Shown: piece after piece, positions 1 through 63,085 of the stretch
Position numbering within the stretch: position 1 is the stretch's first letter
Layout: each line of letters opens with the position of its first letter
Source: Amorphochlora amoebiformis
Taxonomy: Eukaryota > Cercozoa > Chlorarachniophyceae
Direction of reading: 5' to 3'
NCBI GenBank assembly: GCA_054601695.1
Contig: BAAHQB010000027.1
Span: 310,001 to 374,000, forward strand
DNA length: 64,000 nucleotides
The notes under the pieces: model-generated
Database searches by the model: none
Told to the model about the DNA's origin: nothing
Seen by the model: only the letters and a program-made list of their open reading frames with translations
Translations under genes and position numbers: made by a program

Positions 1-59
1 AGCATAACTTGCTCAGACCCCAGAATCTAACATAAATCAACACAAAAAACCGAAATAAA

Positions 60-625
60 AGGGGGAAATTAGCACAAAGAGGGCAAAAAATCGGGCCCAA
101 AAAAGAGGGAAAAGAGAGCAAAAAAGTGGGCGAAGAGGGAAAAGAGGGGAAAAAGTGGGGAATAGAGAGCAAAAGAGGCAAAAGAGAGCAAAAAGAGAGC
201 AAAAAAAAAAGGGAAAAAATAGAGCAAAAGAGAGCAAAAAGAGAGCGAAAAGAGAGCGAAAAGAGAGCGAAAAGAGAGCAAAAGGAGAGCAAAAGGAGAG
301 CAAAAAGTTAGGAAAACATAGAAAAAAAAAGAGGAAAAGATAGGAAACATAGGAAGAAAAGAGGGAAAAGATAGGAAACATAGGAAGAAAAGAGGGAAAA
401 GATAGGAAAAAAAGGGGAAAAAGGATAGGGAAGAGGAAGGAAAAGAGAAAAAAAAGAGTGAAAAAAGCTTGAAAAAAAAAAAAGGAAAAAGAGAGGAAAA
501 AGAGAGGAAAAAGAGAGGAAAAAGAGAGGAAAAAGAGAGGGAAAAGAGAGGAAAAAGAGAGGAAAAAGAGAGGAAAAAGAGGAAAAAGAGAGGAAAAAGA
601 GAGGAAAAAGAGAGGAAAAGACACT
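60..625. repeat. Purine-rich GA/GAAA tract
   Basis: The plus strand is almost all purine (GAGAGCAAAA and AGAGAGGAAAA units of 10-12 nt). Predicted long ORFs here are phase copies of the repeat. If the left-edge gene is real, this is its next intron. Confidence 0.9.
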
Positions 626-707
626 GAAAGATAAATTATTCGCATAGGTTCATATTCACCAAAATAGTCTTGAAACGACAAAAGAGACCCCCCGGGTTCG
701 CCTCGGG

Positions 708-766
<59 letters not shown>

Positions 767-924
767 ATATATATATGTGTATATATCGTTAAATAAGAAG
801 ATGCGTAATATCACAAAAAATATTGTTAATTTCCCTCTATGGAGCGTTAAAACATTGTAACTCATATGTTCTTTGTCAAAAATGTTATACAGTTTGTGTA
901 TGAAAGCACATTCGCAGGTATAAA

Positions 925-984
<60 letters not shown>

Positions 985-1358
985 CATTCGCAGATATAAA
1001 TGTATACATATATATATATATATATATATACATGTATATATGTATATATATATACATGCATGTACATACAAATATACATGTATACAAGTAGAGATATGTG
1101 TAGATACATATATACATATATAAATATACATATATACATATAAATATATATATATATATGTACATGTATATGTGTGTATAAATATGCGTATATACTATGC
1201 CACATATACAAATATGTATGCATACAAATACATAATATATATTCAAATGTCTAAGTTTCGCTTCCATATTAGAAGATAGATGTAAATATACATGTATATT
1301 TACATATTCAAATGTATACATATACATATGCATGAAAAAATGTATGTAATATATATAT

Positions 1359-1389
<31 letters not shown>

Positions 1390-1468
1390 ATATATAGTTT
1401 AGAGTTAATCTCAGTTACCCATACTAGAAGAAGAGCTAGTAGTAACCTCCATAAGCCTAGTATGTATG

Positions 1469-1500
<32 letters not shown>

Positions 1501-1789
1501 GTATGTATGTGTAATATGTATAATATATATATACAATAATGATGTGAATTCATAAGAATAGTGACAAATGTGTAACGATAACACTCTATATGTACAGAAT
1601 ACTAATATATATATACATATATATGTATATATATATACATATATATATGTGCATATCTATATATACATATGTAACATATCATACACAAATATCACCGAAT
1701 AGAGACACATTTGTAGCCGACGCCCAAAACATGGCAGCCGCTAACCCTTTCTCCTGTCGAATGTAACTATTCTTAAAACACCGTGACCA

Positions 1790-2115
1790 ACCAGCGTGAC
1801 ATTCCAGCTTGAATATCAGTGTGACACAGTGCAGATTCAGCGTGACATACCAGCGTGACATGGCATCGTGACTTGCAAGGATGCAATCTACCCGAATGTA
1901 TTATGATATACCACCGTGAAAAGATTAATCGACATTTCAGCGTTCATGTGTGAAATACCAGCACGATAAGATAATGTGACAATAAGTCGTGACATGTAAG
2001 CGTGACAGGAGTGTGATATTCCAGACTGTGATCTAGCGTGACAATACAGAGGCGTGCGATGCACCAGCGTGACAGAATAGCGTGACATCCAACATGACTG
2101 TTTGACATGTGAAAG
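1790..2115. repeat. GTGAC-rich degenerate minisatellite
   Basis: AGCGTGACAT-type words recur about every 10-20 nt (CCAGCGTGACAT, AAGCGTGACAG). The same GTGAC core reappears at 13060-13440. Confidence 0.75.
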
Positions 2116-2200
2116 TGACGTAATACCGTGTGGAGAAGACACATACGGTAGATTAGCTTCAGGAACCAGAAGTTTAGTTCCTGGACATATTTATACATAA

Positions 2201-2285
<85 letters not shown>

Positions 2286-2362
2286 ATATATATATATATT
2301 TATATAATATACAATGTATACACGTAAACATATTTATGTAAGTGTGTAAATATCTGTACACA

Positions 2363-2395
<33 letters not shown>

Positions 2396-2632
2396 AATAA
2401 ATGCATGCAATCCAAAGAAATCTGTTGTGTCAAAACAAATTCGTGTGTGCACAATACGCATTTATATCACTCAACATTAAATGATATAATGCAAACATTA
2501 ACGTATGTATACACATCATACGCATGTCTGTATATAAATAAAGATCCGTATAAAGATATATATATGCGTTAAAAATATATATAGAGTACCCAACAATTCA
2601 TCATAAGAGGTCTTGAACCAGCGGGTCGAATG

Positions 2633-14212
<11,580 letters not shown>

Positions 14213-14242
14213 CTAATGTTGTCATATATGTATGTGTATGTC

Positions 14243-14274
<32 letters not shown>

Positions 14275-14656
14275 ATATATATATATATATTTATATATTC
14301 CTATATATATATATATATATATATACATTATATATACATATATATATATTCCTGTGTATGCTTGTATGTATCTCTTTGGTACGTATTTCGTTTTTTGAGT
14401 ATGTATGTTTGGGTCATGTATATAGGTCATGTATATAGGTATGATATGTACATATGAACGTATGAATGAATGTATGTGATATGTATGTTGTATGTATGTG
14501 CATATGTATGGGTATATGCATATGTGCATATATATGTGGGTATATGCAATTGTGATAAAAATTTTGGAATATATTGCCAAACATTCATATGTGTAATATA
14601 TAATATAATTATATGTAGGTATACCTTTACATAGGTACCTTCATATTTATATGTAC

Positions 14657-14714
<58 letters not shown>

Positions 14715-14732
14715 GTATGTATGTATATGTAA

Positions 14733-14769
<37 letters not shown>

Positions 14770-14848
14770 ACAAATTAATACGCCTCTATAAATATGTTTG
14801 ACTTTGGGTTGATATGCATGTAACTGATATAAAAATACATTTACTCAC

Positions 14849-14889
14849 CGAGCGCGTGCTTATACGCCATAGAAACCGCACATCTGAAC
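14849..14889 (-). CDS. Candidate exon, possible first exon of gene L
   Basis: A 41-nt island ends in a very strong donor (CTCG then GTGAGTAAATG) and starts after an ATTAG acceptor. One frame contains an ATG and reads MAYKHAL before the donor. Another reads [13 protein letters not shown]. Neither phase joins the 14212 exon directly, so an exon is missing or the start lies elsewhere. Confidence 0.4.
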
Positions 14890-14907
14890 CTAATGTACAT
14901 ACATATA

Positions 14908-14958
<51 letters not shown>

Positions 14959-15047
14959 TACATATATATATATATAGTTGTATGCATATATATACACATA
15001 TATGTATACATGCAACTAAGTATGCATATATATATATACATATATTT

Positions 15048-15098
<51 letters not shown>

Positions 15099-15267
15099 GT
15101 ATATATGTACATATATATATGCACGAATACATATATACTATGCACAAATACATAAAACATATATATATATATAAGATATACACACATACATATGAATCTA
15201 TATATACCTATTAATATACATAGATGTATACGAATATATCAATTATATATATAATACCGATTCCCAG

Positions 15268-15358
15268 TGTAGGTACGTCCGAAATAATAAGATTTGATTT
15301 CTTGTCTCTCTTTGCGGAGCACATCAAACGGAGGGGTCGGTCTTCTCTCCCGTTCTGA
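15268..15358 (+). CDS. Candidate terminal exon, product unknown
   Basis: After the acceptor GATTCCCAG the plus strand is open for 29 codons, VGTSEIIRFDFLSLFAEHIK then RRGRSSLPF and TGA. It is non-repetitive and helix-like, unlike the flanking TA tracts. The rest of the gene was not located. The 13.7 kb exons have their own stop, so they belong to a different gene. Confidence 0.35.
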
Positions 15359-15438
15359 ACGAAAACATCCAACATTTCTACTTTGGAATGAGAGAACCGA
15401 CTAGTATGTATATATGTATATATATATATATGTATATA

Positions 15439-15542
<104 letters not shown>

Positions 15543-15773
15543 TATATATATGTACCTGCATGTATGTTGATATATGCGTGTGTATTACACATATATTTCA
15601 TATCATTATCATTCTTATTATTATTATTATATATGTATATACAAATGTATATATATATATATATATATGTATGTATATATATATATATATATATATGTTA
15701 TATACCTTGTTGCATACATAATAACGCGGCGGATCTTCTGTTTCCCATACCCTAACCATCAGGAATACCATTA

Positions 15774-15856
15774 GAGGGTTAGGGTTAGGGTTAGGGTTAG
15801 GGTTAGGGTTAGGGTTAGGGTTAGGGTTAGGGTTAGGGTTAAGGTTAGGGTTAGAG
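15774..15856 (+). repeat. TTAGGG array
   Basis: About thirteen units, nearly perfect, beside the palindrome array. Confidence 0.95.
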
Positions 15857-15959
15857 AGGTATAACTAAGCCTAAGGACTGGTATTCTATAAACTACTTTG
15901 AGAACTAAAGCTGTGGCATCATTTACTCTGAATATTTGCAGCCTTAACCCCGAACAAAA

Positions 15960-16125
15960 GCTATGATTAAGTGATTTATTCGAGAATAAATCACTTAAGT
16001 GATTTATTCGAGAATAAATCACTTAAGTGATTTATTCTCGAACAAAAGCTATGATGAAGTGATTTATTCGAGAATAAATCACTTAAACAAAAGCTATGAT
16101 TAAGTGATTTATTCTCGAATAAATA
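15960..16125. repeat. Array of 28-nt near-perfect palindromes
   Basis: The element AAGTGATTTATTC-GA-GAATAAATCACTT is a 13-bp inverted repeat with a 2-nt centre. It recurs about four times, whole or halved, interspersed with the spacer AACAAAAGCTATGAT. Each copy could form a cruciform or hairpin. It lies between a TTAGGG array (15774) and a CCCTAA array (16206). Confidence 0.85.
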
Positions 16126-16205
16126 TGTGTAACCCTAACGGCAAACACTAGGGTTACCATTAAAGGTGTTACATTTTAATTGCACGTGTCATATTTTAAA
16201 ATGTA

Positions 16206-16252
16206 GTCCTAACCCTAATCCTAACCCTAAACCCTAACCCTAAGCCTAACCC
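16206..16252 (-). repeat. Short CCCTAA array
   Basis: Seven imperfect units on the other side of the palindrome array, oriented toward the 15.8 kb array. Confidence 0.9.
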
Positions 16253-16513
16253 TCCTTTTTTTCTTGTCATTCTTTCTTTCTCTTTTTCTCTCTTTCTTAT
16301 CTTCCTTTTCTCTTTCATTCTCTCGTTCTCTCTCTTTCTCTCGTTCTCTCTCCATTCCCTCGCCTCGAATTGTTTGTTGGGTTGTTCTACGTCAGAACGT
16401 GAAGACTGCTGTCTGAAGTGTTGTTTTGAATGCGAAATTCGTTGTTCTTGTTGGCGATCTGACATACATATAATGCTAAGGTTTTCATGTTTGCAGCATC
16501 CATACGTATTTTA

Positions 16514-33932
<17,419 letters not shown>

Positions 33933-33940
33933 GAGTCCAA

Positions 33941-34257
33941 TCTAGGGTTAGTGTTAGGGTTAGGGTGAGGGTTAGGTTAGGGTTAGGGTTAGGGTTAGGG
34001 TTAGGATTAGGGTTAGGTTTAGGGTTGGATTAGGGATAGGGTTGGGCTGGAGTTAGGGTTACGGTTACATAGGAATATGATTTGGATTAAGATTTGGGTA
34101 AAATGTAGACTTAGGGTTAGCTTAGGGTTGGGGTCAGGGTTCGCGTAGGGTTAGGGATAGGGTTAGGGTTAGGGTTAGGGTTAGGGTTAGGGTTAGGGTT
34201 AGGGTTAGGGTTAGGGTTAGGGTTAGGGTTGGGGTTAGGGTTAGGGTTAGGGTTCAG
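33941..34257 (+). repeat. TTAGGG array abutting the gene X start codon
   Basis: It begins nine bases from the ATG at 33932. In gene X sense the leader is therefore CCCTAA repeats. Confidence 0.93.
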
Positions 34258-34343
34258 ATTGGAGGGTTAGCGTAGTTGCGGGAAGGGTAATAACAATACC
34301 ATAATCACAATAATAATACAACACTGCTAATTAAACAAATCTA

Positions 34344-34387
<44 letters not shown>

Positions 34388-34421
34388 GTGTATGTATTAT
34401 ATGTATACATATATGGCATGT

Positions 34422-47392
<12,971 letters not shown>

Positions 47393-48217
47393 TTAGTTAT
47401 ATTTGTTTAAATCCACAATGGAGGCAAAATCACAACCGAATTTTTCGCGGGAGGGTGTTTGGGTTTGGGAGAATAGCTGGTGGGATAATACCGGTCCATA
47501 GGTGAGGGCTTGGCGGTATGTCTCGAGACCCACAGCAACCCACATGTCGGAGTCAGGATTGCTGACTGTGATGCCAACGTGTAAATGCGCTTGATCGAAA
47601 AAGTGCGCGTGTGTGCGAGTGTGTGCGAGTGTGTGTGCTTGTCTGTGCGAGTGTGTGTTGCGTGTGTTGTGTTGTGTTGTGTGTGTGTGTGTGTGTGTGT
47701 GTGCGTTTACACATGTAAACACGTAAATACACATGTGTATACATGTGTGTAAAGGGGTAGAACACCGGCATTGTCAGCTTTAGCGATCTGAAATCCAACC
47801 ACGCACAAAAGGGCGGACCCGGCGATGGCTAGACTTACGCGTGACGTCACGAAGGGAGATAGGCATAAGAACGCCTCCAGCGCCAACCCTGCGAGTAAAA
47901 CCAGAGCGTACATGCACCTGCAGGGTTAAACGAATACGAGAAAGGTCAGCGCACTTCGTTTGGAGCAAAGGCTTAAACTTCGGTTGTTGGAGCTTCGAGG
48001 GGCTTAAGTGTGCACTCACTGGTTGAAATTGACTGGAATGACAGTCTGTGTACGTCTATCAGCCGTAGGAGGCCATAGGGTTAATGTTATGGCTGTATGT
48101 GTCATGTCGAGGACGGTTGGAGAGAGAAAAATACCCTATCGCAGAGTGTTTGGATACGGCCGCCGCACCGATTGCGACGTAGTTTAGGAAGAAAAGTACG
48201 TCAAATACGACTTTCAT
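47393..48217 (-). CDS. Small multispanning membrane protein, 143 aa, three exons
   Basis: Exon 1 is 48217-48135 (MKVVFDVLFFLNYVAIGAAA), exon 2 is 47917-47766, and exon 3 is 47589-47393 ending in TAA. Joined length is 432 nt with phases 2 and 1 agreeing. Three hydrophobic helices are visible: residues about 4-20, 30-46 (ALVLLAGLALEAFLCL) and 52-70 (LAIAGSALLCVVGFQIA). A polar tail of about 65 residues contains DMWVAVGLETYRQALTYG. Exon 2 begins at a CCCTGCAG acceptor. Intron 2 holds the GT repeat. It is divergently arranged with the CPBP protease 200 bp away, so the two may share a promoter. No family recognised. Confidence 0.65.
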
Positions 48218-48417
48218 TGACCCCATGGACTTCGGGAAGAGAGAATTAGACCCTCAGTTGCACAGAAGATTGATCCACACGTAACTCGCTTCCGAAGTCC
48301 CTCCGATATCTTAAGAGACCTCCGGAGAATACCACAGCCGCATCTCTGAAAATATCTCAGAATAATAATGCCGGATGTTTTCGGGGATTCGGAGCCCAAA
48401 AACAACTGGGTTCCGCA
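48218..48417. promoter_or_regulatory. 200-bp divergent promoter region
   Basis: This non-repetitive, moderately GC-balanced sequence lies between the minus ATG at 48217 and the plus ATG at 48418. It contains neither TA microsatellite nor TTAGGG repeat, in contrast to nearly everything around it. No specific motif was identified. The promoter role is inferred from position only. Confidence 0.45.
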
Positions 48418-55632
<7,215 letters not shown>

Positions 55633-55731
55633 ATTCCCTTCTGTCTTGATTGATACCACAACTCTGATCAAAGAGTAGGTTACCACCACATATATGTATA
55701 TATATATATATATGTATAAATTATATATATT

Positions 55732-55775
<44 letters not shown>

Positions 55776-55818
55776 CGTTTGTGAGTGTTTGTGTATATAT
55801 ATATTATATTTTGTATTT

Positions 55819-55858
<40 letters not shown>

Positions 55859-57929
55859 ATATATATATATATATATATGTGTGTGTGTATATATATATAT
55901 ATACATATATATACATATAATATATACATACATAATATATATTATACACATATTACATACCTAAACAACTCGCATGGATATAATAACGGCGGTAAGGTAA
56001 TATGCACAAATATCCATACAGATTGTCGGCTTTCTCGAAGCAATCGACAGTAGAAACACAGTCGGGAGAGCAGAAGACTGTATCTGATGGCCAATCCGGA
56101 AATCAATCGGAAGCTCGTCGCCGGCGCTAGCTAAAATAGCTCTCTCTGCATGTTGAACTGTGCACTAACTACACAATGAACATGTATATGTAAAATATAC
56201 CGTGGCTAGAATCTAAAGTATCATAACGTCGTACTATATACGATACACATATGTATGCCGCATGACTTGTTAAATATAACTAAGAATATGTATATGTGAA
56301 AATTAAGCTTAATTGACTGCTGAGTAGTTTTCGAAATTAAATTTAACCGACTCAGACTCACTCAGTAACTAGTTCTGTTATTATTGGCTTAGAACTACAA
56401 TTGAAACCCAATCGTGGCTACATTTGTGTACGTAATCCAAACAAAAGTTTCAAAACTCGACTCAACAGTATATAGTGGTCCAACCGTACGTACTAAACTT
56501 ATATGTGCGTACGTATTAGGCACGTTGGTATTCGTATGTGGACAATGACCTAGTATGATACATATGACTGCGTACGTATGTGGTATACGTATTATCGCAT
56601 TGTTTACCTAGTTTACGCCGATGGATACGTATGTAGATACGCATCTGGTACGTCTATTGCTTAAGTATATGGTATACGTATAGGCTGCACGATGTATACG
56701 CGTGAATAAATTGATCGTGGTACTTATCTGTATGTAACAGTATCCTAGTGTATTAATTATACACGATACACACTCTATCTAGATACTGCAGATCGTAAAC
56801 GTGTGGCCTTTGAAGTATATATACATACTATATAGTAACGTACCTATAAACGTATACAAATGCGTAAATACATATATATACTTACAATCAATATACGTAC
56901 GTACCATCAATACTAAAATACGTACTAACATACGTATCAATATCATGATACCTTCTGATACCAAATAGCTTCTACGCTTCGATATATATCCAGTTAGAAC
57001 TTAGAATTATTACTTCAATGCTTCCTTCTCCGCTTGCTCCACCAGCTGCTAGCGCTAGTAGCGCAGCGACTAGCGCGCGCTCCACTGACTAATGTAAGCT
57101 CAGAAAATCTAGTATAATATTCATATCTACATACTTTAGATACTGGATCTAGAGTATACTAGTACTGATATATTCATAGGTATACTATCTCGACTATGGT
57201 ATATCTAATTCAATGATCATACCAGTCATCTAGGTCATAATTAGGCTACCCTAACCCTACTAGCCAGGGCCCTACGTGGTAATTGATCAAGCTTTTCATG
57301 AGTCTAGCCTAACGGTTACAGTATCTCTAAGTATCTAGAGTTAATAATTACTAGTATTATACCGAATTTATACGTATCTTACTAGAATACGTACTTCATC
57401 TAGTACGCATTGATCTCTGGATGATAATAACAGTTATACTCTAGTATACTAGTACTAGGATTTGCACTATATAGACTAGATACGAGATAGATTAGTGATT
57501 CGGTGGCGTACTCAGATAAGACCGTGGATGTGGTGGTGGGTACTAACTAATTCTATATCAAGAAGTTCTAGAGTCTAGAGAGTATGCCAATCAATAGATT
57601 CTAGAGATTGTTTACCTAGTTTACGAACTTAAATTAAGCTTAACTAGTTACGAGTTAAAAGAGTTACCTAAGAGAGTTCTAGAGTATGCCAATCAATAGA
57701 TTCTAGAGATTGTTTACCTAGTTTACGAACCAAAATTAAGCTTAACTAGTTACGAGTTAAAAGAGTTACCATTGAATAGTTTTGAGAGATCTATAAAGGG
57801 CAAATGATTATAACTTCAAATAATCTATTGTACAGCGACCGACTGACTATCTATACTATATCATCGACAGTCTGTGAGTTATTTTTCTTTGCCCTGAGAT
57901 TTACATACCCATAAGCATGTTATATACAC

Positions 57930-57967
<38 letters not shown>

Positions 57968-58212
57968 ATATAAAAATATATATTCTCATTTTTTATGTAT
58001 ATAATAAATATATGCATATATATATATGTGTGTGTGTGTGTGGGAGTGTGAAAAAAAATGCGGAATAGATGTAGAAACACATCTTTATATATACATATAT
58101 TATATATGTATACATATTTGTGTGTCTATATATTCTCATATATGAAAATTGATATATATATGCGTGTGTGTGGGTGTGTGAAAAAATGCTGAACAGATGC
58201 GGAAACACACCT
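55633..58212. other. Intergenic stretch, mostly non-repetitive, rich in CTAG and TACGTA words
   Basis: Apart from TA tracts at 55690-55950 and 57940-58110, this 2.5 kb is the longest non-microsatellite, gene-free part. It is AT-rich with unusually many short palindromes (GTATAC, TACGTA, CTAG, GCGCGC). A possible exon at 56023-56085 (IVGFLEAIDSRNTVGRAEDC then a stop) follows an ATACAG acceptor and could be an alternative 3' exon of the CPBP gene. Direct repeats lie at 57560-57775 and 58020-58225. Confidence 0.5.
57580..57775. repeat. Tandem duplication of about 100 bp
   Basis: GAGTATGCCAATCAATAGAT through AAATTAAGCTTAACTAGTTA and AAAAGAGTTACC occurs twice in direct orientation with two to three mismatches. 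It is not TA-flanked, unlike the other duplications here. Confidence 0.85.
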
Positions 58213-58225
58213 TTACGCCCCAAAA
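58020..58225. repeat. Diverged direct repeat of about 75 bp
   Basis: Both copies run GTGTGTGGG-GTGTGAAAAAA-TGC(G/T)GAA-AGATG-GGAAACAC-CTTTA, at 58035-58090 and 58165-58215. They lie just downstream of the small minus-strand ORF. Confidence 0.7.
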
Positions 58226-58354
58226 AATAAGCCTATGAACTTCCCCTTTCCTTTTTGTAGAACTCGCGACGCACTCGCTGTGGTATCCGAAAAATTGTAC
58301 ATTTATACATATATGAACATATACATACACACGCATATATATATACACACACAC

Positions 58355-58394
<40 letters not shown>

Positions 58395-58585
58395 GATGCA
58401 TTCATTTGTACACAGACACATGGATCCATCCAAACATTCTAAGGTACAAAACATATTAATCCCTACCTACATACAGGGCAAAACAACCCCTCGTGCCACA
58501 ACGAGTTAACTCCAGCGAGCTTACCACGGGATACCTGAAAATTGTGTTTCAGCGAAAAGCCTGACCTTTTATTGCTCTTACTCAT
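58213..58585 (-). CDS. Tiny two-exon basic ORF, uncertain
   Basis: The ATG at 58585 starts MSKSNKRSGFSLKHNFQ, with a donor at 58535 (CAG/GTATCC) or, after VSR, at 58525 (GTAAGC). The acceptor at 58277 follows a good polypyrimidine stretch (TTTTTCGGATACCACAG). The two donors give 31- or 41-residue products ending at TAG 58233 or TAA 58213. Both readings stay open, which is weak evidence at this size. It could be the start of a longer gene or noise. Confidence 0.35.
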
Positions 58586-58622
58586 GTATATTATATTTAA
58601 ATATAGTATATAAATATACGTG

Positions 58623-58675
<53 letters not shown>

Positions 58676-58879
58676 TATATATATCCTACCGAGGTTCCGT
58701 ATACATGACGCAATCCCATGGCAAGCAAAGACACCTCCAGACGACCTACCTGCACACACGCACCCCGAAACACCCACACCGCCCACCACCCCTACCTAAT
58801 CACCACACATCTACAATATTACCCAATGCGTAATCTGCTCACCCACGGCATAATAACAAGCACGCGCAAACCAACTGAA

Positions 58880-59105
58880 ACATGAACAAGTCGCCGAAAT
58901 AATCCACACATGCACACACACATACATCTCCTAAAGCTCACACACACACGCATACATCTCCTAAAGGCCACACATAGACACATACATACATCTCCCAAAA
59001 GCTCACACGCACACACACACATACATCTCCCAAAAAGCAAACACGCACACACAAACACACAATCCCAGCTCACACACATACACACACCACCACCATCACC
59101 ACCAC
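58880..59105. repeat. CA-rich minisatellite downstream of CDC20
   Basis: Imperfect units of about 36 bp, CACACATACATCTCC(C/T)AAA-AGCTCACACAC, repeat about five times and then decay into CACACA and CACCAC. This lies beyond the CDC20 stop, so it may fall in its 3' flank. Confidence 0.75.
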
Positions 59106-59294
59106 AAACATATCAATGGAATTAGAGGAACGAGGGAATACAAGCCAGGTCTCCGTGACCAAACATTATCTGCGCTCCGTCGTGATTGTTTCCTTCAGTA
59201 TGAGGGACTGCCAGAGAGATGATGATACTTGCTTTCCGTCGATAGCCTTTGCACATGTATTTACGAATGATCCAGATTTTAAAGATCCGTTGAT

Positions 59295-60065
59295 CTATCG
59301 GATGCTGCGCATTATGCTTCTCTTAGAGGATGGCACAGAGTGGTGCTCAGCAGATCTTTTTCTCGATGGCGCCTCAAACACTTTCCAGAAGCGGAGTGTC
59401 TCGTCCGCCGCGGCAGAGCAAACCATTGTTTGGTCAGGCGAGAGAGCCGTGTGCAGGATTCGCGACGAGTGGCCTTGGAGATCGGCAAGTCGAGTCATAG
59501 AGGGATAGCTCCAGACGCTCAGCTGATTCTTACTGAATCCGTGTGCCGAAACAAGCTCCTTGCCCTCGCGGTTCCACTGGATGGAGCAAACTTGACTCTC
59601 AGTGTCGATTGAGTTAATCATCTTTCCGCTGGTGGTGTTGAAGAAGCGCATATGACGATCTGCTGTACCAGCTCCAGTAGCAAGGACTGATTTTTGCACA
59701 GGATTCCAAGCCAAAGCTTTCACAGCTGCCTTGTGGTCAAAGGAGTGAACAGGAGCTGAGTCAGAGGTATTCCAGATATGGCAAAAGTTATCGTTCCCCC
59801 CAGAAGCGAGCTGCGTGCCATCTGAGGACCACGTGAGCCCGCAAATTTCTTGAGTGTGACCATGGTAGGTGTGAATATGGTGGTTAGCAACTCGCACGTC
59901 GTGGTTGAAAATCATTGTGTCTCGGCTTCCAGATGAGAGGACATGGTTGTTCCAGGCGAGCGAGCCAACTCGCGCGGCATGACCCTGTAAATACAACTAT
60001 CGTAAGAATCAAGACATTCAGTTGAATACAAATGATAAAAAATTATATATACACACATAATAAAT

Positions 60066-60121
<56 letters not shown>

Positions 60122-60931
60122 GTGTGTATATATACATATATACATACACATACACATCACATAGAACGCACATGTTGTTTGTCATACCTTCATGGAACGA
60201 ATCTTCTTTTTCCGTGAGATATCCCAAATCTGGACATCCTTGTTTGTCGTCCCAACAGCCAAGTGATTGCCATCATGCATGAAGTTGACAGCGGTCACGA
60301 TATCCTCATCCGACTCCGTCTCGCAGAGAGTCTCGATAGATCCACTTTTGGCGTCCCATAGATATATGACAGGTCCTAGAGCGACGGCCAAGATGTCTTG
60401 CGACGACCAGCTCAGGACGTTAATGTAGTAGTCGTCTTCCAAGTCGGGCGCGTCAAGAACACGTTCGGGGGTCGAGTTTATGTGACGATACTGACGTCGA
60501 ACTCGAACTGTCTCCCGATTGGCAGCGTAAAGAACTCGTAGCTTATTAAGGTGGGAGTCGCTGGGCTTAGGGGCCTTGTTCCTGTACGACAGGATCTTGG
60601 AGGCGGAGTCGCTCTTCAGAATTGTTTGAGCCACCATGGACGAGAACTTTTGGTTCTCAGGGTTGCGATTCTCGAGGTCCTCCCGGTCGATACGCATCAA
60701 ATCCTTGTTCATAGCTTTGCGGTTGGGGATAAATCGGTCACCTGGAAGGAGAATCAAAATATCAAAGAATTCGATCGCTTGTCGTGGACATCATCATATC
60801 CAGTGGAATATTGGCTCACCGTCGCGCTTGGAACGCTCGCGAGCCTTACGTTCCCAGCGAGTAGGGAGCGAGGACTTGATAGGCATCGCCAGAACCTCAT
60901 TGAGTTCGCTCATGTCGGAGTAGTTGGCCAT
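59295..60931 (-). CDS. CDC20: Cell-division-cycle protein 20, APC/C activator
   Basis: Three exons, 60931-60820, 60741-60188 and 59984-59295 (TAG), encode 451 aa. Both introns (78 nt; 203 nt with a TA tract) use GT-AG with matching phases 1 and 0. The features of the family are in order: a C-box DRFIPNR (about 39-45), a KILSYRNKAP motif (about 86-95), seven WD40 blades starting near INSTPERVLDAPDLEDDYY and including GHAARVGSLAWNNHVLSSGS, LASGGNDNFCHIWN and SAAADETLRFWK, and a C-terminal Ile-Arg tail. CDC20 binds APC/C through the C-box and IR tail and recruits securin and cyclin B at metaphase. Length and order are typical of CDC20 rather than CDH1. I see no obvious KEN box or Mad2-binding KILR in its classical spelling. 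It is divergent from gene Z. Confidence 0.96.
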
Positions 60932-61140
60932 AGTTGATTCGCTTCGTGCAGCTTGTGCAGATATGGATTTTGTGGCGGTCTTGCGCGCCAGAATAACGGC
61001 TATCCGATAAATTAAGGAAAAATATTTTCCATATCTCGATATATGTATCGTAATATAATTCTATATCGTAATTTCAAATATCAACATATTATTCTCATGA
61101 TATCCTGATTTCATTAACGAGAAATTATTTTCTGAATTAG
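60932..61140. promoter_or_regulatory. Region upstream of CDC20, possibly a shared divergent promoter with gene Z
   Basis: This AT-rich, non-microsatellite sequence lies between the CDC20 ATG and the first visible gene Z exon. It includes short motifs such as CATATCTCGATATATG. The role is inferred from position only. Confidence 0.4.
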
Positions 61141-62039
<899 letters not shown>

Positions 62040-62339
62040 GTGTATATTTCGGGGGGGGGGGGAAAGGCCCAAGGCTAGGTGAGGGAGGGGCTGAGGGTGT
62101 GTATTTGGAGGGATTTAGGGAAATTTAATGAAGTCAAATTTTTAGTAATCTGATCTCCGAAAGAGAATATAAAGGGGGCGGTTGTTCGGAGTGGAGTGTT
62201 CTGACTATTGGGGATGTTGGGTGTTGGAATCGTGTGATGGGCTGTTGGTGCACATAGGAAGCTGGTTGAGAGTTTTGAAGATTTGTACATGATTTCTGCA
62301 GGTAATGTATTCCATGGTTATTAGATGTATATGTCGGTG

Positions 62340-62379
<40 letters not shown>

Positions 62380-62384
62380 CTATA

Positions 62385-62431
<47 letters not shown>

Positions 62432-62595
62432 TAAATTACATGTGTATATCATGTACATAATACATATATATATGTACATATACATATATATTATTCATGT
62501 ATATTATATAGTAAATATATATTATACATATATGTATGTACATATAATATATATATATATATGTATCAATGTATATGTAAAAATATACACATATA

Positions 62596-62631
<36 letters not shown>

Positions 62632-62662
62632 CATAATATATATATATAATTATATATATAAA

Positions 62663-62699
<37 letters not shown>

Positions 62700-62720
62700 A
62701 TATGTATAAATATTTGTATG

Positions 62721-62778
<58 letters not shown>

Positions 62779-62812
62779 TATATGTGGATTTGTGTGCATA
62801 TGTACCAATGCA

Positions 62813-62870
<58 letters not shown>

Positions 62871-62874
62871 ATAT

Positions 62875-62938
<64 letters not shown>

Positions 62939-62953
62939 ACATACATAATGTGT

Positions 62954-62988
<35 letters not shown>

Positions 62989-63032
62989 CACAATATATAT
63001 TCTGTAGATGTTACATGAGATGTATACTGGTA

Positions 63033-63085
<53 letters not shown>

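Noticed and set aside
59116-59508. 130-aa plus ORF
   Set aside because: Mostly antisense to the last CDC20 exon, whose sense frame is clearly conserved WD40 sequence.
60551-60937. 128-aa plus ORF
   Set aside because: Antisense to CDC20 exons 1 and 2 and the intron between them.
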